The notes: a model not told the origin generated them from the sequence alone. Numbered from the stretch's first letter, positions 1 to 9,440 are shown. The stretch: 64,000 nt of DNA from Faecalicatena contorta (GCF_039521745.1 NZ_BAAACT010000204.1), one strand, 5' to 3'. A program made the numbers and translations.

Positions 1-2220
1 ATCTTTTACAACACATTTCTTAATTCCTAACACTGCCTTGCGTATCTCGTCGGATACTTTCGAGGCGTCTGCCCCTTCTTTCAGGCTGATGCTGATTGTC
101 CGGTAACCGCTGACTCCAAAATTCTTCTCCATCTGCTCATTTGTCATGATAATATCAACCCGGTCCCTGCCGTCATCCTCTATAAATGTATCCACCTTTG
201 CCAGCGGCCGGCTTGCTATCGCGGCTGCCTGGAAGTCAGACTGTCTGTACCAAGACTCCTCTGACTTAAAACGCAGCACTTCCTGGGCGGCTTCTGGACT
301 TGCAGGCGTTTTCAGAGTGATCTTATCCCCTGCTTTGATCTCGATTCCGTCATAATTTCCCTGCCCGTCCATGATGGTCTTGAATATCATACTGTTCTCT
401 GCACGCATCCTGTCCGGATCAATTTCTCCCTCCAGAAGATACTCGTTCAGACCTTGAAGCAGCTCATCGTCATACCCGTATATATTTGCTTTCAGCAGAT
501 AATCATTCTCTCCGATCTGCACAGCTACGCCATTGTACTTCTCCATCAGTACCGGATCTGGTTTGATATCCCCACTGTCCGCAGTTTCAGGATAATAGGA
601 ATTCCATTTAAATGCCCCATCCAGGAATGGCACTTCCCCCAGCATATACCTGACTGCGTTCATACTTTTGATTCCCTGTATCTGTTTCAGATCCTGAACC
701 GTCCGCTCGGGGATGACCGTCTCTAATGCATCCGAATCTACATAGATCTGGATATCTGAACCCAGGCCGTCGTCAGCCTTGAAGGTCAGTTCATTATTAA
801 TTCTGGTATTTTCAGATACATATGCCGCCCCCAGAAAAAGCAGGCCTCCTGCGGACAGAGAGAACAGAATTCCCAGAAACGCCCCTTTTCTTGCAAACAT
901 AAACTTTTTTGTTAGAACCCCTGTGAGATTTGAAAGCTTTATGCTGTATATTTTCCGGTTCTTTCTTTTCTTCCCGCCCTCTTTGGCAAGCAGCTCCCTA
1001 AGCGTCAGTTTGTGCATTCTACGCACCAGTATGAAGCTGATCAGAAAGATTAGAATAAGGAAGAATACCGCTCCTCCCGCAATGACATCTTCGGATATAT
1101 AAAATGTTCCGGGGGCAGGCAGGCTCACGGCTGTCTGTCTGGTATCTCCGCTCTGGTGTACAATAAAGTCTTCCGGATACACAAAAATCTGCCCCTGGGC
1201 TCTATAGATCAGTGAAGCGGCAGCATTTCCCAGGATACAGCCCAACGGATACCCGGGCAGAAAAATCATAAATAATTCTGCCGCAAGAATGCCGAATGTA
1301 CTCTTCTCCCCCATTCCCACGGTCTGGAGAATGCTGTACTGGGACATTCTTCGGATAACAGATACCTGGAACAAGCTGTACATGATAAAAATGCTGAACA
1401 GCCCCAGTGCAGCCATAACGACCTTTTCGGTAAGATTCCAGTTTTCATTCAGCATGTACCAGATATAAGGCAGACCGGTCCCCTTCACCGTGACACCCGT
1501 CTTAATCGTATTCAGCACAGACGTGCCGCCCTCTCCGCCCAGATACTTGAGCATTTGATTATTTCTTTTCAAACCGGATTTTTCAATTCCAAATGTATCT
1601 GCCATTCTTGCAGCCTGCTTATACACCTTGCGGGACTCATCAAACTTTATATAAAGAAAATCTCCATTTGTCCCGTAATCAAGATCCTTGTCAACCAGCA
1701 CTTGCATGCTGTTCGCATCCGGCATGCTGGAAATGATGCCGCACAAGGTAAATTCTTCATTGTCCAGCTTCACCCGGCTTCCTATCTGCGCCGGAATATC
1801 CAGATTTCTGAGCGTGTAGGTATCCATTGCCACTTCATTTTCCTGCTGTGGATAGTGTCCCTGTTCCAGCCTGCGGCCCATGATATCCAGATAACCTGAG
1901 TCTGCATATGCCATGGTAATCTCGTAGGGCTCTTCCAGGACTTTCCGGATCGTCAGAACCCCAAACTTCTCAACTTTGTATCCCTTTCCCTCGGTATGCC
2001 CCTGAAATTCCCTGAACCATGGGAAATCGCAGCGCACATAATAATGCCAGTCTCCTGCCTTGCCTCTGGCATTTTCAAGCGTGGCATTTCTCCCGCTCCC
2101 CATCAGAGAGCCTATACCGGTAAGTATGGACGCAGAAAGAAGAATCCCCAGAAACAAAGACAGCGTTTGTTTTTTGTAATATTTTAAATAGGCAAAAGCC
2201 AGCCGGATGGTATTTTTCAA
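1..2220 (-). CDS. FtsX-like ABC transporter permease (3' end outside window)
   Basis: The frame is open from a TTG codon at 2220 to the window edge (740 codons), so the C-terminus is missing. The TTG overlaps the TGA of the upstream ATPase gene, which indicates translational coupling; a GGTGAG sequence just upstream can serve as ribosome binding site. The protein starts with a short basic segment and a membrane helix, followed by a large extracytoplasmic region and then a cluster of membrane helices around 880-1450, as in FtsX/MacB-type permeases that have two periplasmic-facing modules. It pairs with the ATPase at 2217-2924 and sits in an operon behind a response regulator and histidine kinase. 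Such modules usually export or detoxify peptides or lipids; the substrate cannot be told from sequence. Confidence 0.88.
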   Translation of the reverse strand, partial: MKNTIRLAFAYLKYYKKQTLSLFLGILLSASILTGIGSLMGSGRNATLENARGKAGDWHYYVRCDFPWFREFQGHTEGKGYKVEKFGVLTIRKVLEEPYEITMAYADSGYLDIMGRRLEQGHYPQQENEVAMDTYTLRNLDIPAQIGSRVKLDNEEFTLCGIISSMPDANSMQVLVDKDLDYGTNGDFLYIKFDESRKVYKQAARMADTFGIEKSGLKRNNQMLKYLGGEGGTSVLNTIKTGVTVKGTGLPYIWYMLNENWNLTEKVVMAALGLFSIFIMYSLFQVSVIRRMSQYSILQTVGMGEKSTFGILAAELFMIFLPGYPLGCILGNAAASLIYRAQGQIFVYPEDFIVHQSGDTRQTAVSLPAPGTFYISEDVIAGGAVFFLILIFLISFILVRRMHKLTLRELLAKEGGKKRKNRKIYSIKLSNLTGVLTKKFMFARKGAFLGILFSLSAGGLLFLGAAYVSENTRINNELTFKADDGLGSDIQIYVDSDALETVIPERTVQDLKQIQGIKSMNAVRYMLGEVPFLDGAFKWNSYYPETADSGDIKPDPVLMEKYNGVAVQIGENDYLLKANIYGYDDELLQGLNEYLLEGEIDPDRMRAENSMIFKTIMDGQGNYDGIEIKAGDKITLKTPASPEAAQEVLRFKSEESWYRQSDFQAAAIASRPLAKVDTFIEDDGRDRVDIIMTNEQMEKNFGVSGYRTISISLKEGADASKVSDEIRKAVLGIKKCVVKD

Positions 2221-2924
2221 TGCATCTCACCGCCTTTTGCGTAAAATTCTCTTTCGCCGTCATACAGCCGTCCGTCCTCGATACGTATCAGCCTGTCACA
2301 GGTCTGAGCAAGCGCTTCGTTGTGTGTCACCATTAAAATTGTCTGGTTATACGTTTTACTGCTTGACTTTAAAAGCCCCATCACTTCGATAGCCGTACGG
2401 GAATCCAGATTACCGGTGGGTTCATCCGCCAGTATGATGGCTGGTTTGTTCGCCAGCGCCCTGGCAAGGGCTGCCCTCTGCTGCTGGCCGCCGGACAGTT
2501 CATTGGGGTAGCTCTTTCTCTTCTCCCAAAGTCCCAGCTCTTTCAGCAAATCCTCTATATAAGCGTGATCCATATATTTTCCTTTGTCAAAAGTGGCCGG
2601 AAGAGCCACGTTATCGTATACGTTAAGCACCGGCATCAGACTGTAATTCTGGAAAACGAATCCGATATTGCGGCGCCGGAAAATCGTCAGCTCTTTCCGC
2701 TTCAGCTCTGCTATATCGTGGTCCCGTATGATTACTTTCCCCTTTGTAGGTATATCAAGCCCTCCGATCAGGTTCAGCAGGGTGCTTTTCCCGCTCCCGC
2801 TTGCCCCCACAATTGCCGCGAACTCGCCCTGTTCCGCAGAGAAACTCACGTCGGACAACGCCCGGACCGGGATATCCCGGGAGCCATATACCTTATCTAC
2901 ATGCTGTATGTCTAAAATCTTCAT
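2217..2924 (-). CDS. ABC transporter ATP-binding protein (MacB/LolD type)
   Basis: 235 residues from ATG 2924, which has an AAGGAG site at good spacing; an upstream in-frame ATG at 2948 has no such site. Visible motifs are Walker A (GASGSGKST), Q-loop (FVFQNYSLMP), signature LSGGQQQR, Walker B (ILADEPTGNLD) and the switch histidine (MVTHN). The TGNLDS sequence after Walker B is typical of ATPases that energise FtsX-type permeases. The gene overlaps the permease start by four bases. It follows the histidine kinase with about a 95-base gap. Confidence 0.95.
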   Translation of the reverse strand: MKILDIQHVDKVYGSRDIPVRALSDVSFSAEQGEFAAIVGASGSGKSTLLNLIGGLDIPTKGKVIIRDHDIAELKRKELTIFRRRNIGFVFQNYSLMPVLNVYDNVALPATFDKGKYMDHAYIEDLLKELGLWEKRKSYPNELSGGQQQRAALARALANKPAIILADEPTGNLDSRTAIEVMGLLKSSSKTYNQTILMVTHNEALAQTCDRLIRIEDGRLYDGEREFYAKGGEMH

Positions 2925-3019
2925 ACCAAACACTCCTTTCCTGTTCATTCTGATTTTATCAGGGCGTGCTTACATACATCCTACAAATAAAAAAGAAATT
3001 CTTACAAAACTGTCAGAAA

Positions 3020-3943
3020 TCAATTTCCACAGTTCTGTAAGAAAACAGAAAAGCAGCTTCCCTTCCCATGCTCAGAAGCCACGTTCATATATCCTTTCTC
3101 CTTTTCCAGAATCAGCTTGGACAGATATAGACCAATCCCGGACCCATCCATATTTTCCGCATCCTTGCTCCGGTAAAAGCGTTGAAAAATCTTTGTCAGC
3201 TCCTCTTTCGTGATTCCCATCCCTGTATCCTGAAACCAGATCTCCGAATACATCTCATACCGCCTCATCCCGATCGTAATACGCCCTGACTCCGGCGTAT
3301 ATTTTACGGCATTCTCCAGAATATTGGCAAAAACCTCTGTAGTCCATTTGGGATTATGATACAGGAGACAGTCCGGAAAATACTCGGTCTCTATCTCAAT
3401 CCCCTTACGCTGTGCCTTCTCGTAAACCAGATTCACCGCGTCAAGCAGCGTCCGGCGTATCAGTGCCCCCTCCGCCTCAAATACAATCACATTCTGCTCC
3501 AGCTTCACCATCTTAAACAGAGAATTCAGAATCCACTCCACCTTTACCGACTGCTTCTTCATCTTACCAAGGAAATTCTCCTGTTCCTCCCGTGGAAGCG
3601 ATCCATCCTCCAGAATTTCCTCATACATCATAATGTTTGCAAGAGGAGTCTTCAGCTGATGAGACATATTGGAAATCAAACTCTTTACCTGCTCCTTCTC
3701 TCTCTGGGCGCTGCCCACCTCAGCCTCCAGTTTTTCCTGGATACGCCTCGCCTTCCCCGCAAGCGCAGACACCTCGCCCTCACTCAAATCCGTCTGCTCA
3801 ATCTTTTTATTATCCAGAATCCGGTCCATCATCCGGTCAACTTCCCGGTAAAGCCTCTGTTTCTTCCACTTAAACCACAGCGCTGCTCCGGCAAAAACAA
3901 GAGCCAGCCCGCCAAAAATGCCCATCCACAACCATTCCATCAT
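3020..3943 (-). CDS. Sensor histidine kinase with a minimal membrane anchor
   Basis: 307 residues. Residues about 5-25 form one hydrophobic helix followed at once by basic residues and a coiled-coil-like stretch, so there is no room for an extracellular sensor. The phosphoacceptor box is SNMSHQLKTPLANI near residue 95-105. The catalytic ATPase domain shows the N box (NILENAVKYT), a G1-like DTGMGI and G2 GSGIGLYLSK. Its neighbours are the response regulator upstream and an ABC exporter downstream. By analogy with BceS-type kinases, the paired transporter may do the sensing; that is inference. Only one hydrophobic segment is evident here, whereas BceS has two. Confidence 0.93.
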   Translation of the reverse strand: MMEWLWMGIFGGLALVFAGAALWFKWKKQRLYREVDRMMDRILDNKKIEQTDLSEGEVSALAGKARRIQEKLEAEVGSAQREKEQVKSLISNMSHQLKTPLANIMMYEEILEDGSLPREEQENFLGKMKKQSVKVEWILNSLFKMVKLEQNVIVFEAEGALIRRTLLDAVNLVYEKAQRKGIEIETEYFPDCLLYHNPKWTTEVFANILENAVKYTPESGRITIGMRRYEMYSEIWFQDTGMGITKEELTKIFQRFYRSKDAENMDGSGIGLYLSKLILEKEKGYMNVASEHGKGSCFSVFLQNCGN

Positions 3944-4008
3944 TCTCTACCGCCCTGTTTCAATCCACCCTCACATGCATGATCAGTCACTCATTATTAT
4001 CCGATGTA

Positions 4009-4686
4009 CTAGCTCTCTTTCCATATGTATCCCAGCCCATGCACCGTCTTAATACAGCCAGGGGAATCGGGGTTCTCCTCAATCTTAGCACGCAGCCTCC
4101 GAATATTCACAGAAACCGTATTCTCATCCACAAACCGTCCGGAACTGTCCCAGACATATTCCAAAATCTGTTCCTTAGACAAAACCTGATTCCGGTTTTC
4201 CAGAAAAAACAACAGCAGCTTATACTCCACCTTACTCAGCAGAACTTCCCCACCATCCCGAAAAACCCTGCACTCCCGCAGATCAACCCGTATCCCATTA
4301 GACTGGACAGCCTGTCCCCCATCCCGCCGCATAACCAGCCGTTTCACCCTCGCTTTCAGAACCGCAACTGAAAAAGGCTTCGTCATAAAATCATCCACCC
4401 CCAGCTCAAGAGCCATCACCTCATCCAGCTCCGTATCCCTGGCCGTCAGCATCAATACAGGCACATCACTCTCCGCCCGAATCTCCCTGCAAAAATCAAA
4501 CCCGCTTCCATCCGGCAAATTACAATCCAAAATAACACAGTCATACCCGCCCCCAGCCAGCATCCGCCGCCCGTCCCGGATACAAACCGCCAAGTCCGCG
4601 ACATACCCGTCCGCCGAAAAAGCAAACCCGATCCCTTCCCCCAAATCAACATCGTCCTCAACAATCAACAAACAAGCCATACTCAA
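4009..4686 (-). CDS. OmpR/PhoB-family response regulator
   Basis: 225 residues. The receiver domain carries the acidic pair after LLIVEDD, the phosphoacceptor aspartate in VILDCNLPDG and the conserved lysine in DDFMTKPFS. The C-terminal winged helix includes LRRLRAKIEENP and a VHGLGYIW ending typical of OmpR-type DNA-binding domains. It is the first gene of the operon with the kinase (65 bases downstream) and the ABC exporter. The phosphorylated protein probably activates the operon. The coding strand is unusually poor in C here (plus strand poor in G), continuing the bias of the upstream intergenic tract. Confidence 0.95.
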   Translation of the reverse strand: MSMACLLIVEDDVDLGEGIGFAFSADGYVADLAVCIRDGRRMLAGGGYDCVILDCNLPDGSGFDFCREIRAESDVPVLMLTARDTELDEVMALELGVDDFMTKPFSVAVLKARVKRLVMRRDGGQAVQSNGIRVDLRECRVFRDGGEVLLSKVEYKLLLFFLENRNQVLSKEQILEYVWDSSGRFVDENTVSVNIRRLRAKIEENPDSPGCIKTVHGLGYIWKES

Positions 4687-4762
4687 TCCCTCACTTCACA
4701 ATCCCAGCAGTCACCAACATCCACACAAAAAAATCCCCCTGCTGACCATATCTCATTTTAAT

Positions 4763-4791
4763 ATTCTATCATAGTAAAAAACTACTGTAAA
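4763..4791 (-). promoter_or_regulatory. Sigma-A-type promoter of the response regulator operon
   Basis: Reading the minus strand, TTTACA (4791-4786) is followed after exactly 17 bases by TAGAAT (4768-4763). Predicted transcription starts near 4756, about 70 bases ahead of the response regulator ATG. This is a motif call only. Confidence 0.5.
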
Positions 4792-5049
4792 TCCATTCCA
4801 GCAATACCATTCCCACACGTACTCCTACAACAAATCCCCCCTTACTACTTATACTTCCAATCCAACTCAATCTGCCTCCCCTAATAATACCTACCAATCC
4901 AACTTACTTCACCTTCCCGCAAATTTTCGCCCATCCACCTAAATCCGCCTTGCCTCGCAAATGCCCTCCTTTCCAGCCCAATCAGCCTCCCTCGTTTCAT
5001 TCACTCCCGAGAAAACCACGCCCTTCCTCCCGTCCGGATGCGCCCAGCG
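4792..5049. other. Gene-free G-poor tract
   Basis: No coding signal or RNA gene was recognised. The plus strand is almost devoid of G and rich in C, A and T over some 300 bases (about 4690-5010), a marked strand asymmetry that continues from the response regulator gene. It ends where the long inverted repeat starts. Confidence 0.5.
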
Positions 5050-5329
5050 GTTTTGGCGGACAGACGGGAAGCAGCCTTCGGGTACACATGCCGGAAGAGA
5101 ATGCTCAGAGTGCATTTACGAATTCTTGAAGCAGACAGGCGGGAAAAAGGGGAGACACCGTGATTCCGAATCACGGTGTCGGATGACCCAGTGTGAGAAA
5201 TTATCATAATTTCTCGCGCTGTGTCATCCGTGCCCCTTTTTCCCGCCTGACTGCTTCCTAGAATTCGTTAATAAACGGCCGCATTTCCTTCCGGCATGTG
5301 TACCCGAAGTCCCGTCTGTCCGCCAAAAC
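5050..5329. repeat. Large imperfect inverted repeat (~280 bp) with nested hairpins
   Basis: The outer arms are GTTTTGGCGGACAGACGGGA at 5050-5069 and its exact complement at 5310-5329. Matching continues inward with indels: CTTCGGGTACACATGCCGGAAG, GAATTC, GGCGGGAAAAAGGGG and GGATGAC all have inverted partners on the other side. The centre is a near-perfect hairpin around 5207 (GAGAAATTAT / ATAATTTCTC). The left arm has an extra self-contained palindrome at about 5157-5181 (ACACCGTGATTC / GAATCACGGTGT) that the right arm lacks. It lies between the flavodiiron gene stop (5340) and the two-component operon. It may be a non-autonomous palindromic element; a role in transcription ending is possible. 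Confidence 0.85.
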
Positions 5330-5339
5330 TGCGGACCCT

Positions 5340-7871
5340 CTAACCCTTCATAACCTCCCCATAAGCCATTCTCTTCTCAACTGCCTCCCCCATTTTTCCC
5401 ATCTCAGCCACGTCCCCGATCAGGATAACTCCGCAAAGTCTATTATTAAGGAAGTAATACTTCTTATACTGTTTTCTCCCCATATCCTTAAATTCCACCG
5501 TCTTATAAACAAGGTTCGGGTTCTTCCCCGTATCTCCCACCGCATAAAGCGCGGTATTCATCCCGTTAAATGTTAGCGCCGCCGGCACCTGCTCATACTC
5601 AACTTCTTCCCCTGCCGCATTGGCGCCTGCCACTTTTCCCTGTTCCACGGCTTCCGGCCAGATTGCATAATTGACGTTCTGGTATTGCGCACAGTCACCG
5701 CATGCATATACATCCGCCATACTGGTTTCCATTCTGCCGTTCACCACCACGCCACGATCCGTCTCCAGCCCCATCTGTTCAGCCAGCCCGATATTGGCGC
5801 GGACTCCGCTGGAGATGATAACCATATCCGCAGGGATTTCCTCCCCGCCTTTCAGCCGAACTGCAGTTACACGCTCTTCTCCCAGAATCTCCTCTGGCTG
5901 TACGCCGGTCCTGATATTAATTCCACACTCTCCGCCAATATCTTTTAACAACTCTCCCGCTGAAGCATCCAGCTGACGCCCCATCAGAACAGGCGCGATC
6001 TCCAGTACCGTAACTCTGCACTTTGCCTTCTTCATCTCCCAGGCGGCTTCCAGTCCCAGTACGCCGCCGCCAATGACAACGACATTTTTAACCTTAGGAA
6101 GAAGATCGGCAATCTTCCTCGTATCCTTCAGTCTCCGGATAGCTACGACTGCTTCCTTGTCACTGCCGGGAATCGGAGGGATAAAGCACTCCCCGCCCAG
6201 AGCATAAATCAGCTTTGTATATTTCAGGCGTGTTCCATCCTCCAGTGATACCTCTTTCTCTTTTGTATCCACGGAAGTCACTTTTTTACCCAGAACCTGA
6301 ACGATTCTCTGTTCCTGATACCATCTTTCATCCTGAATGGCAATCTGATCCTCATCCAATTCCGCCATGATAGACTTTGTCAGCATGGGCCGGTTGTAAG
6401 AGCGGTAAGGTTCATCAGAAATCATCACAACGGAAGCCGTCTTGTCACGGTCACGGATGGCTTTTGCCGCCTGATAACCCGCCGCGCCATTTCCCAGAAT
6501 CAGATAGAAGTCTTCCGTATCTTTTCGGTAAGAGCTCTCCTCCACTTCCACGGGAACAAAGTTTTCCTTCCCCACCCCGCAGACCGGGCAGATCTCCAGT
6601 GAGGCATCGAATATCTCTCCGCAGACAAGGCATTTTACAAGGCCGCTCTCTGCGGTTTTCTTCTTTGTATTTGGTCTGTCCAGAAGGATACACCCAAAAT
6701 TATATCCAAAATCAAAAGCGTCCTGTCTGTCCGCCTGATCCGGTCTGAAACGAACCTGATACCCTTCCACCACCTGCATCCGCAGCTGTTTGAGGCGCTC
6801 TTCTATATGGGGAACGCCTTCGCCGCTCCATCCGTAACTGCCGAATACGCCTGCAAGCTTGCCGCCATGGGTAACCGGCGTCATAGCCAGCGTCAGATCC
6901 CAGATCGGTTTCAGCGCCTCCCCCACAATCGTAGGCGTCCCGAGCAGAATCCCGTCTGCGAAGCCCAGTTCCTCCACGGCTTTGCCCGGGTCTGCCTCTA
7001 CCATATCATAAAGGCGGATATCAATATCCCCGCATTCCCGGATCCCTTCCGCAATGTTCTCTGCCAGCTCTTTTGTATATCCGTAAGCACTGACATAGGC
7101 GATAATAACGGTTTTCTTCTGATTAGGATTGCGGACGTCACACCATTTCTCATACCATTGGTAGATCTGCTCCAGCTTTGTATCCAAAACCGGCCCGTGA
7201 CCGGTACATATCATCGTAATGTCCAACTGGCGCACCCGCTCCAACGCCTTGATCATATAGGACTTAAAGGGGCCGATGATACAGTCAAAATAATACTTCG
7301 TAGCCTTTTCATAATCCTCCCAATTCTCCACTCTGCTCAGCAGCACATCATGAAATCCATAATGAGAGCCAAAAGAATCACAGGTTACGAGGATCTGCTC
7401 CTCCTCAATGTAAGTGTACATCGTATCCGGCCAGTGCAGGTTCGGCACAGCCATAAAATACAGCGTCTTATTCCCAATCCGCATACTCTGCCCGTCTTTA
7501 ACCACAATTCCCGTAAAATCCCGGTTCACGATCTCTTTCAAAAAACCGTTTGCAGTCCCGGTAGAAATAATTTTCAGATGCGGACACATATCCAGAAGCC
7601 GCTCTACGCTTCCCGCGTGATCCGGCTCCGTATGACTTACAACCAGATAATCAATCTCACTGACTGTAGTCACTTCTTCCAGTTTTTCCAGGTAATCATC
7701 CCAAAATTTCTCTTTAGCTGTCTCGAACAAAATTGTCTTATCCCCGGCCTTTAATACATACGAATTGTATGTAGTTCCAAACTCCGTATACATAATAATG
7801 TCAAATACACGCAGGGAATCATCCACAATTCCGGTCCAGTAAAATCCTTCTCTTAATTTCAGGCTTTTCAT
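5340..7871 (-). CDS. Flavodiiron protein-rubredoxin-NADH:rubredoxin oxidoreductase fusion
   Basis: 843 residues from ATG 7871, preceded by AAAGGAGATG. Residues 1-250 form the metallo-beta-lactamase-like diiron domain with ligands H80, E82, D84, H85 (SHTEPDHAG), H146, D165 and H225. Residues about 255-400 are a flavodoxin domain. A short rubredoxin-like knuckle has C414, C417, C428 and C431. Residues 455-843 are an FAD/NAD(P)H oxidoreductase (LILGNGAAG; VVIGGGVLGLEAA). This order matches the class F flavodiiron enzymes of clostridia, which reduce O2 to water (and sometimes NO) with NADH without partner proteins. The cysteine spacing in the knuckle is shorter than in classical rubredoxin. It acts in the cytoplasm, probably in oxygen tolerance. 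Confidence 0.95.
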   Translation of the reverse strand: MKSLKLREGFYWTGIVDDSLRVFDIIMYTEFGTTYNSYVLKAGDKTILFETAKEKFWDDYLEKLEEVTTVSEIDYLVVSHTEPDHAGSVERLLDMCPHLKIISTGTANGFLKEIVNRDFTGIVVKDGQSMRIGNKTLYFMAVPNLHWPDTMYTYIEEEQILVTCDSFGSHYGFHDVLLSRVENWEDYEKATKYYFDCIIGPFKSYMIKALERVRQLDITMICTGHGPVLDTKLEQIYQWYEKWCDVRNPNQKKTVIIAYVSAYGYTKELAENIAEGIRECGDIDIRLYDMVEADPGKAVEELGFADGILLGTPTIVGEALKPIWDLTLAMTPVTHGGKLAGVFGSYGWSGEGVPHIEERLKQLRMQVVEGYQVRFRPDQADRQDAFDFGYNFGCILLDRPNTKKKTAESGLVKCLVCGEIFDASLEICPVCGVGKENFVPVEVEESSYRKDTEDFYLILGNGAAGYQAAKAIRDRDKTASVVMISDEPYRSYNRPMLTKSIMAELDEDQIAIQDERWYQEQRIVQVLGKKVTSVDTKEKEVSLEDGTRLKYTKLIYALGGECFIPPIPGSDKEAVVAIRRLKDTRKIADLLPKVKNVVVIGGGVLGLEAAWEMKKAKCRVTVLEIAPVLMGRQLDASAGELLKDIGGECGINIRTGVQPEEILGEERVTAVRLKGGEEIPADMVIISSGVRANIGLAEQMGLETDRGVVVNGRMETSMADVYACGDCAQYQNVNYAIWPEAVEQGKVAGANAAGEEVEYEQVPAALTFNGMNTALYAVGDTGKNPNLVYKTVEFKDMGRKQYKKYYFLNNRLCGVILIGDVAEMGKMGEAVEKRMAYGEVMKG

Positions 7872-7973
7872 TGCACATCTCCTTTCAGGAAACAAATGTC
7901 TTTTTCTTATAATACCACAGAAATCATTTTCTTAAACCTTATAACATGATTTCCGGATAAACGTTTAAAATAT

Positions 7974-8003
7974 GTAACAGTTCAGGCACTCTCGAACTGT
8001 TAC
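7974..8003. repeat. Palindromic repeat, copy 1 (GTAACAGTTC-10-GAACTGTTAC)
   Basis: Perfect 10-base arms with a 10-base loop. It sits between the divergent flavodiiron and MATE genes, and about 12 bases ahead of a TATAAT (8015-8020) that faces the MATE gene. It has no run of T and so is not a simple terminator. Arms and loop length are identical to the copy at 28466, and a close copy is at 25373. Confidence 0.75.
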
Positions 8004-8078
8004 TAAAATATACTTATAATCTTTATGAACTTAGCAATACTAATTTTACTGATTTTATTACTGAAAGGTGCCACACTC

Positions 8079-9434
8079 ATGAATAAAGAATATTTAATAA
8101 ACCAAAGGCCACTAAAGGCACTTCTTGTCTTTGCCTTTCCTATTATGATCGGAAACCTGTTCCAGCAGTTTTATACTATGGCCGATTCGGTCGTCGTCGG
8201 ACGGTTTGTCGGCGAAGATGCCCTGGCTGCAGTCGGGGCATCTTATTCACTGACCAATGTATTCATTTCTATCGCCATCGGCGGCGGCATCGGTTCCTCC
8301 GTTGTTACGAGCCGACTCTTCGGTTCCCGGGATTATACGAAGATGAAACGCTCTATATCCACTGCACTGCTCACATTTCTTGGCCTGAGCATCCTGCTGG
8401 GCGCTTTCGGCTTATGGCAGAGCAGCGCAATCATGCTGTTTTTGAACACGCCGTCCAATATCATGGGACAGGCCGCAGAATACCTGAATATCTATTTTCT
8501 AGGGCTTCCCTTTTTATTTATGTACAATGTGCTGTCTTCCATGTTCAATGCGCTGGGGCGCTCCCGTATTCCGCTCTACCTGTTGATATTCTCCTCTGTT
8601 TTTAATATTCTTCTGGATATCTACATGGTATATTCCCTGGATCTCGGAGTAGCCGGAGTCGCATGGGCTACGCTTATAGCCCAGGGCATCTCTGCAATCA
8701 CCGCCTTTATTCTGTTTTTGAGAGAACTGAAGGCATACCCCGCTGCGCCTACTGTACCGTACGGCAAAGAGGAACTGAAGGCAATGACCAGAATCGCGCT
8801 TCCCTCTATCCTTCAGCAGTCCACGGTCTCCATCGGCATGATGCTGGTACAGTCGGTTGTCAACAATTTTGGTTCCGAAATCCTGGCCGGATACTCCGCT
8901 GCCATGCGCGTCGAGGCCCTGTGCTTCGTCCCCATGGCCGCAATGGGCAATGCCATGTCCCCCTACACAGCCCAGAACATCGGGGCCCGCCGGTTCGACC
9001 GGGTACAGAAGGGCTATCACACTGCCTATGGGATCGTTGCCGTATTCGCCGTATTGCTCTGCCTCACATTGCAGCTGTTTTACCGTCCGATCATCACCAT
9101 GTTTCTCGGGGAAGGCGGTTCTGCACTGGCTCTGGATACCGGCATCCGCTGTCTCAGATTTATGGGCTGGTTCTATGCCCTGATCGGCCTGAAAATGATC
9201 ACAGACGGTTTGCTGCGCGGAGCCGGAGATATGAAAATGTTTACCGTTGCTAACCTGGTAAATCTGGGAATCCGGGTCTGTTTTGCCGCCGCTATGGCTC
9301 CTCTTTTCGGCATTTCCATGGTCTGGCTGGCAGTCCCCATCGGCTGGACGGCTAATTATCTGATCTCATTTATGGAGTACCGGACGGGGAAATGGAAGAA
9401 GCTGCATCAGCAGGAATCGGTTTCCCGGACATAA
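8079..9434 (+). CDS. MATE-family multidrug/cation exporter
   Basis: 451 residues from ATG 8079, which has AAAGGTG about nine bases upstream. An in-frame ATG at 8025 lacks a ribosome site. About twelve hydrophobic helices in two similar halves are visible. The N-terminal motif FPIMIGNLFQQFYTMAD with VVGRFVG, and its counterpart ALPSILQQSTVSIGMM in the second half, are typical of the MatE fold. It exports drugs or metabolites using a Na+ or H+ gradient. It is monocistronic, with a hairpin at 9441-9474 just after the stop. The substrate is not predictable. Confidence 0.93.
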   Translation: MNKEYLINQRPLKALLVFAFPIMIGNLFQQFYTMADSVVVGRFVGEDALAAVGASYSLTNVFISIAIGGGIGSSVVTSRLFGSRDYTKMKRSISTALLTFLGLSILLGAFGLWQSSAIMLFLNTPSNIMGQAAEYLNIYFLGLPFLFMYNVLSSMFNALGRSRIPLYLLIFSSVFNILLDIYMVYSLDLGVAGVAWATLIAQGISAITAFILFLRELKAYPAAPTVPYGKEELKAMTRIALPSILQQSTVSIGMMLVQSVVNNFGSEILAGYSAAMRVEALCFVPMAAMGNAMSPYTAQNIGARRFDRVQKGYHTAYGIVAVFAVLLCLTLQLFYRPIITMFLGEGGSALALDTGIRCLRFMGWFYALIGLKMITDGLLRGAGDMKMFTVANLVNLGIRVCFAAAMAPLFGISMVWLAVPIGWTANYLISFMEYRTGKWKKLHQQESVSRT

Positions 9435-9440
9435 AGATAA

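Noticed and set aside
5157..5181. ACACCGTGATTC palindrome as the flavodiiron terminator
   Set aside because: It is about 160 bases beyond the stop codon, has no T tail and is part of the larger inverted repeat.
6807..7754. 315-codon plus-strand frame opposite the flavodiiron gene
   Set aside because: Shadow of the flavodiiron coding sequence; no start signal.
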